Below are positions 15,386 to 24,406 of a stretch of 53,198 nt of DNA, one piece after another. Position 1 is the stretch's first letter, and the number at the start of each line of letters is the position of its first letter. Position numbers and translations under genes: made by a program. The notes under the pieces are model-generated. The model saw only the letters and a list, made by a program, of their open reading frames with translations. It was not told the origin of the DNA and did no database searches. Source of the stretch: Pseudomonas sp. MWU15-20650 (lineage in GTDB: Bacteria > Pseudomonadota > Gammaproteobacteria > Pseudomonadales > Pseudomonadaceae); assembly GCF_023242475.1 (NCBI RefSeq), contig NZ_JALJFG010000044.1:1-53198 (forward strand), written 5' to 3'.

Positions 15386-17014
15386 TCAAGCGCCCAGACG
15401 CGCCGTCACCTCATTGAGCTCAGTCGACAACCCGCGCAGGTTGTGGCTCGCCGCCTCGGTACGCTGAACATTGTCGAGGTTGGCGGTGGCCACGGTGGTG
15501 ATCTGCGTGATGTTGCGCGAGATGTCCTCAGCCACCGACGTTTGTTCTTCAGCCGCCGTGGCGATCTGACGGTTCATGTCGCGGATCGCCTCCACCGCCT
15601 GGGTGATGTGAGCCAGCATGGCCCCGGCCTGGCTGACTTTTTCCACGCTGTCATCGCTGCACGACTGCCCGCTAACAATCGCCTCGGCCGCATCCACGGC
15701 ACCGGTTTGCACCGCCTGGATAATCTGGTTGATCTCGATGATCGACGCCGCCGTGCGTTGCGCCAGGCTGCGGACCTCATCGGCCACCACTGCAAACCCA
15801 CGGCCCGCTTCGCCTGCCCGCGCCGCCTCGATGGCCGCATTCAGCGCCAGCAAATTGGTTTGCTCGGCGATCCCGCGAATCACTTCCAGGACTTTACCGA
15901 TACGTACGCTGTCGGTTTCCAGGCGGCGAATGATGCTGCCAGTGTTGAGGATTTCATTGCGCATCTGCCCGATGGTAGCGATGGTCCTTTGCATCACCTC
16001 ACCGCCTTCGCGCGCCGATTGGTCGGCCTCATCGGCAGCACGTGAGGCGCTGGCGGCATGGCGTGCGACCTCTTGGGCGGTGGCGGACATTTCGGTCATG
16101 GCCGTGGCCACCTGGTCGGTGCGGTTGAATTGCTCGTGGGTGCCGGTCGCCATCTGCCCGGCGATCGAATTCAACTCGCCGCTGGCGCTTACCAGGTCGG
16201 TGGCGCTGCGCTGCAAGCGATTGAAGGTTTCGGCGAGGAAGTCACGCAAGGTATTCGCGGCGGCCGCCAGATGGCCCAATTCATCCTGACGGCGGCTGGC
16301 CACGCGCTCGGCAAAACGGCCATGGCTCAGTTGAGTCACGTAGTCGATCAAGCCACGAATCGGCAAGATCAGGTTACGGTTGATCAACCACAAACTGAAC
16401 AGACCGATCACCCCACCGGACAGCAACATGATGGCCAACCCCACCATCACCGTACGCTCGGCATACGCGCTGATCGCCTGGGACTGTTTGGTACCTTGTT
16501 CACGCAGGTCGCTGACCAGGGCACTCATCTGTTCGCTGGCGGCACGGTCTACCCCTTTGACCGCGTTATCGCCCGCAGTGGGGTCGGCACCGGCGGCCAG
16601 GTAGGCCGCGCGTCCTTTCTCGTAGGCAACGCCCAATTGCTGGTGCTCCTGACGCAGGGCCTCAATGCGTCCGTTCAGGCTCGCATCGTCGCGGGTTTGG
16701 CTCACCAAACGAGCCAGGATGCCTTGGACATCGCGTTGGCGGTCCTGGAACTGGCCCCAGTATTTCTCCATGTCCTGGGGCTGTTTGCCGCGCAACAGGA
16801 CGTTTTTCCATTCCTGCACTTGCACCTTGAACTGCAGGTTGGCCTCATCGATCAACTGCGAGGTGAGCAGCGGCCCCTCGATCAAACTGCGGTAACTCTG
16901 TACCCCGTTAGAAAGAAAGTTGAAACACGCCAGGGCGATCAACAACATCGCCAGCAGGCTGCCACCGAGCAGCGACAAGATTTGTGCTCTCAAGGAGGTT
17001 CGCAAAAAGTTCAT
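15386..17014 (-). CDS. Transmembrane methyl-accepting chemotaxis protein
   Basis: 542 residues from ATG 17014 (CGAGG upstream). Layout: N-terminal membrane helix (LGGSLLAMLLIALACFNFL), a periplasmic helical bundle of about 160 residues (LIEGPLLTSQLIDEANLQFK through QSQAISAYAERT), second membrane helix (VGLAIMLLSGGVIGLFSLWL), a HAMP domain (LILPIRGLIDYVTQLSHGRF), then the long signalling coiled coil with the tip VIRGIAEQTNLLALNAAIEA and GRGFAVVADEVRSLAQRT. The HELIX-only sensor suggests a four-helix-bundle ligand domain; the QVQEWKNVLLRG segment is typical. Ligand unknown. No CheR-tethering pentapeptide is visible at the C-terminus. Confidence 0.92.
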   Translation of the reverse strand: MNFLRTSLRAQILSLLGGSLLAMLLIALACFNFLSNGVQSYRSLIEGPLLTSQLIDEANLQFKVQVQEWKNVLLRGKQPQDMEKYWGQFQDRQRDVQGILARLVSQTRDDASLNGRIEALRQEHQQLGVAYEKGRAAYLAAGADPTAGDNAVKGVDRAASEQMSALVSDLREQGTKQSQAISAYAERTVMVGLAIMLLSGGVIGLFSLWLINRNLILPIRGLIDYVTQLSHGRFAERVASRRQDELGHLAAAANTLRDFLAETFNRLQRSATDLVSASGELNSIAGQMATGTHEQFNRTDQVATAMTEMSATAQEVARHAASASRAADEADQSAREGGEVMQRTIATIGQMRNEILNTGSIIRRLETDSVRIGKVLEVIRGIAEQTNLLALNAAIEAARAGEAGRGFAVVADEVRSLAQRTAASIIEINQIIQAVQTGAVDAAEAIVSGQSCSDDSVEKVSQAGAMLAHITQAVEAIRDMNRQIATAAEEQTSVAEDISRNITQITTVATANLDNVQRTEAASHNLRGLSTELNEVTARLGA

Positions 17015-17277
17015 CGGGGAAAGCCTCGAAACAGGGGAAAGGGTGCAAGCACGCCATAACTTCCCTGTCATCAAAGGCACCGCTCATCCAAGCGGTTCTT
17101 GACCCCTTGAATCGGCTGGGCTAGACGCTTCTTGAGAGGATTACTGACCAGCGGTCAATAAAGTGTCACCGCCTCGAAACAAACCTCAAGCCGTCACAAA
17201 ATTGTCAAATTACCTTGCAATGATTCGCCCACGCGAACCTGTGAAACGTCCTACAGGCGCTTTCTCTGCGAGCCTCC

Positions 17278-18300
17278 ATGAACCACAGCATCGACCACGG
17301 CCACCAGGACCCCGACCTGTTTGGCCTGCTTTACGGTTTTCGTTTTCGCCCGGGCGAAAAAGGTGTGCAGATTGATTCAGCCACCGCACTCAAGGCCCTG
17401 CAACAACCCGCCGACCCGGAAGAGTTTTTATGGCTGCACCTGAACCTGGCCCACGCCGCCTGCGAGCGCTGGATGCAGGCGCATTTGCAGCTGCCGGACG
17501 AGTTTTTCGAAGCCCTGCACGAAGGTTCACGCTCCACGCGCATTGAACACGTCGACTCAGCCCTGCTGGCGGTGGTCAACGATGTGGTGTTCAACTTCAG
17601 CAGCATGGTTTCGTCGGATATCTCCACGTTGTGGGTCTGCGCGCGCAGCCGCTTGCTGGTCAGCGCGCGCCTGCAACCGTTGCACTCGGTGGATAAATTA
17701 CGTTCGTCGGTGAAGGCCGGTGAACAGTTTCGCTCGCCCTTGGAGCTACTGGTGCATTTGCTGCGCGATCAAGGCGAAGTGCTGACGCAGATCGTGCGCA
17801 AGACCAGCCTCAGCGTCGACCATATCGAAGACCAGTTACTGTCCTCGCGCCTGTCCACCAACCGTGCGGAACTGGGTGCCGCGCGCCGCGTCCTGGTACG
17901 CCTGCAGCGCCTGCTGGCGCTGGAGCCTGGCTCGTTGTTGCGCCTGCTCAATCGCCCACCGCAGTGGCTGCAAAAAGAAGACGTGAAGGAGTTGCGCAAA
18001 TCCACCGAGGAGTTTGCGCTGATCATCAACGACCTGACCGCCTTGGGCGAGCGCATCAAACTGCTGCAAGAAGAAATCGCCGCGAACCTCAACGAACAAA
18101 GCAACCGCACCCTGTTCACCCTCACGGTGGTGACGGTACTGGCGCTGCCGATCAACATCATCGCCGGTTTTTTCGGCATGAACGTGGGCGGCGTGCCGCT
18201 TTCCACTGACCCGGAGGGGTTCTGGATTCTGGTGGCATTGGTGGCGACGTTTACATTGATTGCCGGGCGATGGGCGTTCAGAAAACGTAAGGATTACTGA
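17278..18300 (+). CDS. zntB: CorA-family zinc transporter ZntB
   Basis: 340 residues. A large cytoplasmic domain (LLYGFRFRPGEKGVQI, FLWLHLNLAHAACERWM) leads to a long coiled coil and two C-terminal membrane helices. The first of these ends in the CorA-family signature GMN (FFGMNVGGVPL) and the protein ends RWAFRKRKDY. The N-terminal FLWLHLN and the GMNVGG loop match ZntB, which mediates zinc transport across the inner membrane as a pentamer. Start at ATG 17278 has only a weak ribosome site. The phosphate transporter gene begins 104 bp downstream on the same strand. Confidence 0.9.
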   Translation: MNHSIDHGHQDPDLFGLLYGFRFRPGEKGVQIDSATALKALQQPADPEEFLWLHLNLAHAACERWMQAHLQLPDEFFEALHEGSRSTRIEHVDSALLAVVNDVVFNFSSMVSSDISTLWVCARSRLLVSARLQPLHSVDKLRSSVKAGEQFRSPLELLVHLLRDQGEVLTQIVRKTSLSVDHIEDQLLSSRLSTNRAELGAARRVLVRLQRLLALEPGSLLRLLNRPPQWLQKEDVKELRKSTEEFALIINDLTALGERIKLLQEEIAANLNEQSNRTLFTLTVVTVLALPINIIAGFFGMNVGGVPLSTDPEGFWILVALVATFTLIAGRWAFRKRKDY

Positions 18301-18403
18301 CCAGTGGCACACCCAATCAACTAAACACTGATGTATCGCAGCATCTCTGTAACATTCTGCAATGATCATCAATGACATCCTTCCCAACACTGGATGCTCC
18401 GGC

Positions 18404-20020
18404 ATGGCCACCCCTTCCCTGACTGCCTCCACGACCGCCTCACACGCAGCCCCCAAACCCAGGCTGGACAAAAAACCCGGCCTGGTGACGGTGATCGTTT
18501 TCTTCGCCGTGCTCGCCATGGGCCTGTTGTTCACCGCCTACAGCCTGATGCACGACATGCACGAGCTGGGCACGGTGGTCACCACCTGGACGCCGTTCCT
18601 GCTGCTGGGCGTGGCATTGTTGATCGCCCTGGGGTTCGAGTTCGTCAACGGCTTCCACGACACCGCCAATGCGGTGGCGACAGTGATCTACACCAACTCG
18701 CTACCGCCGCAATTTGCGGTGGTGTGGTCGGGCTTTTTCAACTTCCTCGGCGTGCTGCTTTCCAGCGGCGCGGTGGCGTTCGGCATCATTGCCCTGCTGC
18801 CGGTCGAGCTGATTTTACAGGTTGGCTCCTCGGCCGGCTTCGCGATGATTTTCGCCTTGCTGATCGCCGCGATCCTGTGGAACCTTGGCACGTGGTGGCT
18901 GGGGCTGCCGGCCTCCTCGTCCCACACGCTCATCGGATCGATCATCGGCGTCGGTGTGGCCAATGCGTTGATGCACGGGCGTGACGGCACCAGCGGCGTG
19001 GATTGGAGCCAGGCGATCAAGATCGGCTATGCACTGCTGCTGTCGCCACTGATCGGCTTCGCGTTTGCCGCCCTGCTGTTGCTGGCCCTGCGTGCCTTCG
19101 TGAAAAACCGCGCGCTGTACAAGGCGCCGAAAGGCGACGCCCCGCCACCGTGGTGGATTCGCGGCATGCTGATCATCACGTGCACCGGCGTATCGTTCGC
19201 CCACGGCTCCAACGATGGGCAAAAAGGCATGGGCCTGATCATGCTGATCCTGGTCGGCACCCTACCGATGGCTTATGCACTGAACCGCACCATGCCCGCT
19301 GACCAGTCGCTGCAATTTGCAGCGGTGGCGGAAGTCACCCAAGCGGCATTGGTGAAATCTGCTCCGCAGCCGGCACCGGCTGACTCACGCGCCGCATTGT
19401 CGACCTATGTACGTACCAAGGAAGCGACGCCGGAACTGGTGCCGGCACTCGCCGCCCTCACCGGTCATATCGGCGAAGAAGTAAAAGGCTATGGCTCCCT
19501 CGCTGCCGTACCGGCTGAAGCTGTCGGCAACGTGCGTAACGACATGTACCTGACCAGCGAAACCATTCGCCTGATGGACAAAGGCAAGGTCGGCAATTTC
19601 GACGCCGACACCCAAGGCAAGCTGCAGCTGTTCAAGCAACAAATCGACAACTCCACGCGCTTTATTCCGCTGTGGGTGAAGATCGCCGTGGCCATCGCCC
19701 TTGGGCTCGGGACCATGGTCGGCTGGAAGCGCATCGTGGTGACGGTGGGTGAGAAAATCGGCAAGACCCACCTGACTTACGCCCAAGGCGCTTCGGCCGA
19801 GACAGTCGCGATGTTGACCATCGGCGCTGCGGATATGTTTGGGTTGCCGGTCTCGACCACCCATGTGTTGTCCTCGGGTGTGGCGGGGACCATGGTGGCC
19901 AACGGCGGTGGCTTGCAGATGAAGACCATCCGCAACTTGCTGATGGCGTGGGTGCTGACATTGCCGGCAGCGATTGTGCTGTCAGGTAGCCTTTACTGGC
20001 TATTCACCCAACTCTTCTGA
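18404..20020 (+). CDS. Low-affinity inorganic phosphate transporter (PiT family)
   Basis: About 538 residues from ATG 18404. Both PiT repeats are visible: FVNGFHDTANAVATVIYTNS with LPASSSHTLIGSIIGVG in the first half, and FAHGSNDGQKGMGL with LPVSTTHVLSSGVAGTM in the second. These are the phosphate- and cation-binding motifs. A long hydrophilic insert lies between halves (MPADQSLQF to STRFIPLWV). The protein imports phosphate, probably as metal-phosphate, with protons. ATG 18362 is possible but the family usually starts at MATPS. The end of the gene (YWLFTQLF then TGA) is the left boundary of the downstream tandem array, and copies of these last codons recur in each repeat unit. Confidence 0.92.
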   Translation: MATPSLTASTTASHAAPKPRLDKKPGLVTVIVFFAVLAMGLLFTAYSLMHDMHELGTVVTTWTPFLLLGVALLIALGFEFVNGFHDTANAVATVIYTNSLPPQFAVVWSGFFNFLGVLLSSGAVAFGIIALLPVELILQVGSSAGFAMIFALLIAAILWNLGTWWLGLPASSSHTLIGSIIGVGVANALMHGRDGTSGVDWSQAIKIGYALLLSPLIGFAFAALLLLALRAFVKNRALYKAPKGDAPPPWWIRGMLIITCTGVSFAHGSNDGQKGMGLIMLILVGTLPMAYALNRTMPADQSLQFAAVAEVTQAALVKSAPQPAPADSRAALSTYVRTKEATPELVPALAALTGHIGEEVKGYGSLAAVPAEAVGNVRNDMYLTSETIRLMDKGKVGNFDADTQGKLQLFKQQIDNSTRFIPLWVKIAVAIALGLGTMVGWKRIVVTVGEKIGKTHLTYAQGASAETVAMLTIGAADMFGLPVSTTHVLSSGVAGTMVANGGGLQMKTIRNLLMAWVLTLPAAIVLSGSLYWLFTQLF

Positions 20021-20724
20021 CACAACACGGTAAAAATATGGGAGGGGGTTTGCTCCCGATTTCAGTGGGACAGCTGAGGATAAGCTGACTGACCCACCGC
20101 GATCGGGAGCAAGCCCCCTCCCACACTTTGATCTGCTGTGTGTCAGTGAGTGAAGGTGCTGACTTGTACTGGTTGTTCACCCAATCGCCCTGACACTCCA
20201 TAGTAAAAATGTGGAAGGGGGTTTGCTCCCGATTGCAGTGGGACAGCTGAGGATAAGCTGACTGACCCACCGCGATCGGGAGCAAGCCCCCTCCCACACG
20301 TTGATCTGCTGTGTGTCAGTGAGTGAAGGTGCTGACTTGTACTGGTTGTTCACCCAATCGCCCTGACACTCCACAGTAAAAATGTGGAAGGGGGCTTGCT
20401 CCCTCCCACACTTGGATCTGCTGTGTATCAGTGAGTGAAGGTGCTGACTTGTACTGGCTGTTCACCCAATAGCCCTGACACACCACAGTAAAAATGTGGA
20501 AGGGGGCTTGCTCCCTCCCACACTTGGATCTGCTGTGTATCATTGAGTGAAGGTGCTGACTTGTACTGGTTGTTCACCCAATCGCCCTGACACTCCACAG
20601 TGAAAATGTGGGAGGGGGCTTGCTCCCGATTTCAGTGGGACAGCTGAGGATAAGCTGACTGATCCACCGCGATCGGGAGCAAGCCCCCTCCCACACGTTG
20701 ATCTGCTGTGTGTCAGTGAGTGAA
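19994..20724. repeat. Five-unit REP tandem array containing both flanking gene ends
   Basis: Five units begin with TACTGG-TTCACCCAA at 19994, 20167, 20340, 20452 and 20564, giving periods of 173, 173, 112, 112 and a last unit of about 160 bp. The first unit start is the real 3' end of the phosphate transporter gene; the last unit end (GTCAGTGAGTGAAG) contains the real stop and final codons of the convergent pxpC. Each unit therefore has a copy of pit codons, a REP element and a copy of the pxpC end. Units 1, 2 and 5 hold a REP doublet in inverted orientation (GTGGGAGGGGG...CCCCCTCCCAC with a CAGCTGAGGATAAGCTG core); units 3 and 4 hold one collapsed palindrome. It is not a CRISPR: no spacer-like units exist. 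Confidence 0.92.
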
Positions 20725-21687
20725 GAGTCCGGCCATTGCCTTCAGGCGTTTCTTGTACACCCGTCGCGCCTCCAACGCCTCTTCCAGAGTCACCGCCACA
20801 AACCCTGCACGCTGGTTAGGCTGCATCTGCCCGATCAAATCCAGGTCGGCACTGATCACCGTGCCAATCATCGCGTACCCACCACCCGACACCGCATCCC
20901 GATGCAACACGATCGGCTCCAGCCCCGCCGGTACCTGGATCGAGCCGATGGGGTAGCAACTGTCGACGATATTCGACGGATCAGACCCGGCACCAAACGG
21001 CTGCTCCCGTGGTTGAAAGCTCAACGCGCTGCCGCCCTTGAAGCGATAGCCAATGCGGTCTGCCTCGGAGCCTACCGTCCACGGTTCAGCAAAAAAGCTG
21101 TGCTTGGCCGCCTCCGCCAGGCGCTCGTAATACAGCCCCGGCACCACGCGCAATGTCACGTCGCCGCCCACCGACCGGCGCAACACCATCGGCAAACTAT
21201 TGCCCACACGCCCCGAAACGCGGGCCTTGCCGATAGGCAACTCATCGCCTTCCTGCAAGCGCCGCCCCTGAAAACCACCCAACGCCCCCAGGCTGTAAGT
21301 GGAACGGCTGCCAAGCACCAACGGCACATCGATGCCGCCCGCGACGGCGAGGTACGTACGCGCGCCGGCCTTGGGAAACTCGAAGCGCAACACCTGCCCG
21401 GCCCTCGCCTGAAAAGCGGTGTCCTGGTGCACCACTTCACCGTCCAGGCGCGGCGACATCAAGGCACCGCTCAATGCCACCAGCGCGTCCTGGCGGAACT
21501 CCAATTCAGGCCCGATCAGCGTGCATTCCAAGCCCGCCGCGCCCACAGGATTGCCTACCAGATGGTTGGCCGCACTCAGCGCGTATTGGTCCAACGCACC
21601 CGACGGCGGAATGCCCAAGTGGTAATAGCCTTCACGGCCCAGGTCCTGCACAGAGGTCGCAAGCCCGGGTTTGAGTACCTTGATCAT
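20713..21687 (-). CDS. pxpC: 5-oxoprolinase subunit C (biotin-dependent carboxyltransferase domain family)
   Basis: 324 residues of the KipA/PxpC (allophanate hydrolase subunit 2-like) family: IKVLKPGLATSVQDLGREGYYHLGIPPSGALDQYAL at the start, NPVGAAGLECTLIGPELEF, and YPIGSIQVPAGLEPIVLHRDAVSGGGYAMIGTVISADLDLIGQ near the end. With PxpA and PxpB it forms the ATP-dependent prokaryotic 5-oxoprolinase that opens pyroglutamate to glutamate. Its ATG overlaps the pxpB stop (ATGA, 21684-21687). Its last residues (FTH and stop) lie inside the right edge of the REP array. Confidence 0.92.
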   Translation of the reverse strand: MIKVLKPGLATSVQDLGREGYYHLGIPPSGALDQYALSAANHLVGNPVGAAGLECTLIGPELEFRQDALVALSGALMSPRLDGEVVHQDTAFQARAGQVLRFEFPKAGARTYLAVAGGIDVPLVLGSRSTYSLGALGGFQGRRLQEGDELPIGKARVSGRVGNSLPMVLRRSVGGDVTLRVVPGLYYERLAEAAKHSFFAEPWTVGSEADRIGYRFKGGSALSFQPREQPFGAGSDPSNIVDSCYPIGSIQVPAGLEPIVLHRDAVSGGGYAMIGTVISADLDLIGQMQPNQRAGFVAVTLEEALEARRVYKKRLKAMAGLFTH

Positions 21688-22562
21688 GCCAGCGCCTCTT
21701 GCAGGGTTTTCGGATAACCGATGGGGTCGGCGAGAAAAGCGTCGAGGGAAAATTCCACTGGGCGGATGCGCAAGTCGAAACGGCCTGCGTCCACCTCGGC
21801 AACGGCCCGGTCGTACGCTTCACGGTCGATCGGCTTGAACTGCACGATGTCGCCAGGCCGGAAAAACACCATGTGTTCCTTGAGGTACGCCAACGGCTGC
21901 GCCGGATCGTAGATCGGTGCCGGGGTGACGCCGAACATCTGGTAACCACCCGCGCCGCGTACCGAGTAGATGCAACCAAAGCAGCCGCCATGGCCCAGGG
22001 TCAGTTTCGGCGTGTCGGTGCGCGGGCGCAGGTACTTGGGCACCTGCAACTGCCGCTCGCGCTCGACCATCTGGAACATGAAGGGCAAGCCTGCGACAAA
22101 GCCGACCATCGACACAAACCACGGCGCGCCACTGTGGGCGGCAATAAACGCGTCCACGTCGGCCAGGCCATTGATGCGCGCGGCGTATTCCAGATCCGTA
22201 GCGCTGGGGTCTTGATGGCGGTCACGAAAGCGCATCAGGGTTTCATGGGTCCAGGGGTCGTTGTAGAGCACCGGGATTTCGATGATGCGCGTGTGTAAGG
22301 TGCGCTCGGCCACGGCCTGGGCTTCGGCGCTTTGCACGGCGTCGAGCAGCACGTGGGGCGCGATGCGGTCGGGGTCGAAGCGAATCTGGAACGATGCATT
22401 GGCCAGGCACACATCCAGCACGCCTTCCAGCGCCAGGCGCTCCACGGCGCGGGTCACGGCCATGCCTTTGAAAAAGGCCTCCAGGGACATGCTGTCGCTG
22501 ACTTCGGCAAACAGGTGTTCATCACCGCCGAAGCTGTAGCGGATGGGGGACGTTTCAGCCAT
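21684..22562 (-). CDS. pxpB: 5-oxoprolinase subunit B (KipI family)
   Basis: 292 residues from ATG 22562, preceded by AAGAGGAACAGAC. KipI/PxpB features: RYSFGGDEHLFAEVSDSMSLEAFFKG at the start, FVSMVGFVAGLPFMFQM and TPKLTLGHGGCFGCIYSVRGAGGYQMFGVTP with the G-RTP/GG-Q-type block, and FRPGDIVQFKPI near the end. It is longer than KipI of Bacillus and matches the form commonly annotated as a carboxyltransferase-domain protein in Pseudomonas. It lies 58 bp after pxpA and overlaps pxpC, so the three genes are one operon. Confidence 0.9.
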   Translation of the reverse strand: MAETSPIRYSFGGDEHLFAEVSDSMSLEAFFKGMAVTRAVERLALEGVLDVCLANASFQIRFDPDRIAPHVLLDAVQSAEAQAVAERTLHTRIIEIPVLYNDPWTHETLMRFRDRHQDPSATDLEYAARINGLADVDAFIAAHSGAPWFVSMVGFVAGLPFMFQMVERERQLQVPKYLRPRTDTPKLTLGHGGCFGCIYSVRGAGGYQMFGVTPAPIYDPAQPLAYLKEHMVFFRPGDIVQFKPIDREAYDRAVAEVDAGRFDLRIRPVEFSLDAFLADPIGYPKTLQEALA

Positions 22563-22620
22563 GTCTGTTCCTCTTGGAGTCATTGTAGAAAGGCAGGCAA
22601 ACAGTGATGTGAGGATCTTA

Positions 22621-23379
22621 TTAGGGGGTTCTGACTTCGATACCCGCCTGGTCCAGGGCTTCACGGGTGGCTTGCACCAGTTCCAGGGCGCCGGGAGTGT
22701 CGCTGTGCAGGCAGATGGAATCGAATTCGATCAACAGGTCTTCACCTTCGACGGTGCGTACCCGCCCCGTCTGACAAGCACGTAAGACACGGGCTGCAAC
22801 CATCGCAGGATCCAGCGCACGCACAGTGCGAGTAAATACGATGGAGCCGGTCAGATCGTATTCACGGTCGGCGTAGAACTCACGCACCACCGGCTGCCCC
22901 AGTGCCTTGGCAACGCGCCAGATCACCGAGTTGGGCATGCAGTACAGCAAAAGCGTCGGTTCGATGATTTGCAGGTTTTGCACCAATAGTCGCGCCGCTT
23001 CTTCGTCGCGGGCCAGGTGCATATACAGCGCGCCATGGGGTTTGATGTGTTGCAGAGGCACGCCTTGGGCACGGGCGATTTCACGCAGGGCGCCGAGCTG
23101 ATAGAGGATGTCGTCCACCAGTTCCTGGGCCGGCGCATTGATATGCCGGCGACCGAAGCCCACCAGGTCACGAAAGCCCGGATGGGCGCCGATGCCCACG
23201 CCCAGCTGCTTGGCGCGCTCGACGGTGCGACGCATGGTGCCGGGGTCGCCGGCGTGAAAGCCGGTGGCGATATTAGCCGAGCTGATATAGGCCATCAGTT
23301 GCGCGTCAACGCCGTCGCCGATGGTCCAGGGGCCAAACCCCTCGCCCATGTCCGAATTGAAATCCACTGCCTGCATCAA
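22621..23379 (-). CDS. pxpA: 5-oxoprolinase subunit A (LamB/YcsF family)
   Basis: 252 residues, the standard length for LamB/YcsF proteins. Signature blocks are VDFNSDMGEGFGPW, SSANIATGFHAGDPGTMRRTVERAK, GIGAHPGFRDLVGFGRR and HIKPHGALYMHLARD. It is the first gene of a leftward pxpA-pxpB-pxpC operon that converts 5-oxoproline to glutamate with ATP. A LysR gene diverges from it across a 109-bp gap containing short inverted repeats (CTAT-N6-ATAG near 23440 and ATCT/AGAT around 23457-23474), candidate sites for that regulator. Confidence 0.93.
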   Translation of the reverse strand: MMQAVDFNSDMGEGFGPWTIGDGVDAQLMAYISSANIATGFHAGDPGTMRRTVERAKQLGVGIGAHPGFRDLVGFGRRHINAPAQELVDDILYQLGALREIARAQGVPLQHIKPHGALYMHLARDEEAARLLVQNLQIIEPTLLLYCMPNSVIWRVAKALGQPVVREFYADREYDLTGSIVFTRTVRALDPAMVAARVLRACQTGRVRTVEGEDLLIEFDSICLHSDTPGALELVQATREALDQAGIEVRTP

Positions 23380-23488
23380 GGTCGCTCCGCCAAAGGTGAT
23401 GCCAGGAAAGTAGGCCGGGGGTTGACCCCTTGGGAAGATCTATTATCAGATAGCCCATCTTCTGAAAATCAGATGGCTGGAGTAGTCG

Positions 23489-24406
23489 ATGTCTCTCACC
23501 TTGCGCCAGGTTCGCTACTTCGTCGCCACTGCCGAAATCGGCCAGATTTCCCAGGCGGCGATTCACCTGAACATCTCCCAATCGGCAGTCACCACCGCCA
23601 TCAAGGAACTGGAGGCGATGCTTGGCGTGCAGTTGTTCGTGCGCTCGGCCCAGGGCATGAACCTCACCGACGCCGGCCGGCATTTTCTCAACCGCGCCTA
23701 TGTGATTGTGCGCAGCGTGGAGGATGCGCTGAACAGCCCGCTGCCCGACTATCGTGCCAGCGGCGCGCTGCGGCTGGCGGCCAGCTATACGGTGCTGGGT
23801 TACTTCCTGCCGCACCATTTGCAGCGCATGGAGCATTGGCACCCGGACGTGACCATCGAGGTGTTCGAGCAGGAACGCCAAGCCATCGAACACGGCCTGC
23901 TCGATGGCCAGTTCGACATGGCCGTGGTGCTCACCGCCAACCTCACCCATCCGGACATCGTTTCGGAAATCCTCTTCAATTCCGAACGCCGCCTGTGGCT
24001 GCCCAGCCATCACCCGTTATGCGAACGCGGTGCCGTGAGCCTGGCCGATGTGGCTCGGGAACCCTACATCCTGCTCACCGTCGATGAAGCCGAGCACAGC
24101 GCCATGCGCTACTGGGAACAGGCGGGGCAAACACCCAAGGTGCGCCTGCGCACCAGCTCGGTGGAGGCCGTGCGCAGCATGGTTGCCAATGGCAGCGGCG
24201 TGGCGATTTTGTCGGACCTGGTGCACCGGCCCTGGTCCCTGGAAGGCAAGCGTATCGAGACGCTGACCGTGACCGACCCGGTGACGCCCATGAGCGTCGG
24301 CCTGGCCTGGCACCGCGAGCGCGGGTTTACCCCGGCGATGCAAGCGTTCCGGGATTACTTCCACGATGCGTTCCTGGCGCCACAGCAGTTGTCGGCGCGG
24401 CGCTAA
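23489..24406 (+). CDS. LysR family regulator, likely of pxpABC
   Basis: 305 residues. The helix-turn-helix is RYFVATAEIGQISQAAIHL then ISQSAVTTAIKELEAMLGVQLFVRS. The effector domain has GALRLAASYTVLGYFLPHHL and FDMAVVLTANLTHPDIV, with LPSHHPLCERGAVSL and SMVANGSGVAILSDLVHRPWS typical of the CynR/CysB-like fold. It is divergent from pxpA, so it probably senses 5-oxoproline or a related metabolite and controls that operon. Its stop interleaves with that of the next, convergent LysR gene (CTAA, 24403-24406). Confidence 0.88.
   Translation: MSLTLRQVRYFVATAEIGQISQAAIHLNISQSAVTTAIKELEAMLGVQLFVRSAQGMNLTDAGRHFLNRAYVIVRSVEDALNSPLPDYRASGALRLAASYTVLGYFLPHHLQRMEHWHPDVTIEVFEQERQAIEHGLLDGQFDMAVVLTANLTHPDIVSEILFNSERRLWLPSHHPLCERGAVSLADVAREPYILLTVDEAEHSAMRYWEQAGQTPKVRLRTSSVEAVRSMVANGSGVAILSDLVHRPWSLEGKRIETLTVTDPVTPMSVGLAWHRERGFTPAMQAFRDYFHDAFLAPQQLSARR

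Noticed and set aside
20004..20543. Several overlapping minus-strand ORFs in the REP array (starting MECQGDWVNNQ and similar)
   Set aside because: They are translations of the tandem repeat units, without ribosome sites or family features.
19994..20724. CRISPR array
   Set aside because: Repeat periods are 112-173 bp with inner REP palindromes and gene-end copies. There are no short direct repeats with unique spacers and no cas genes.
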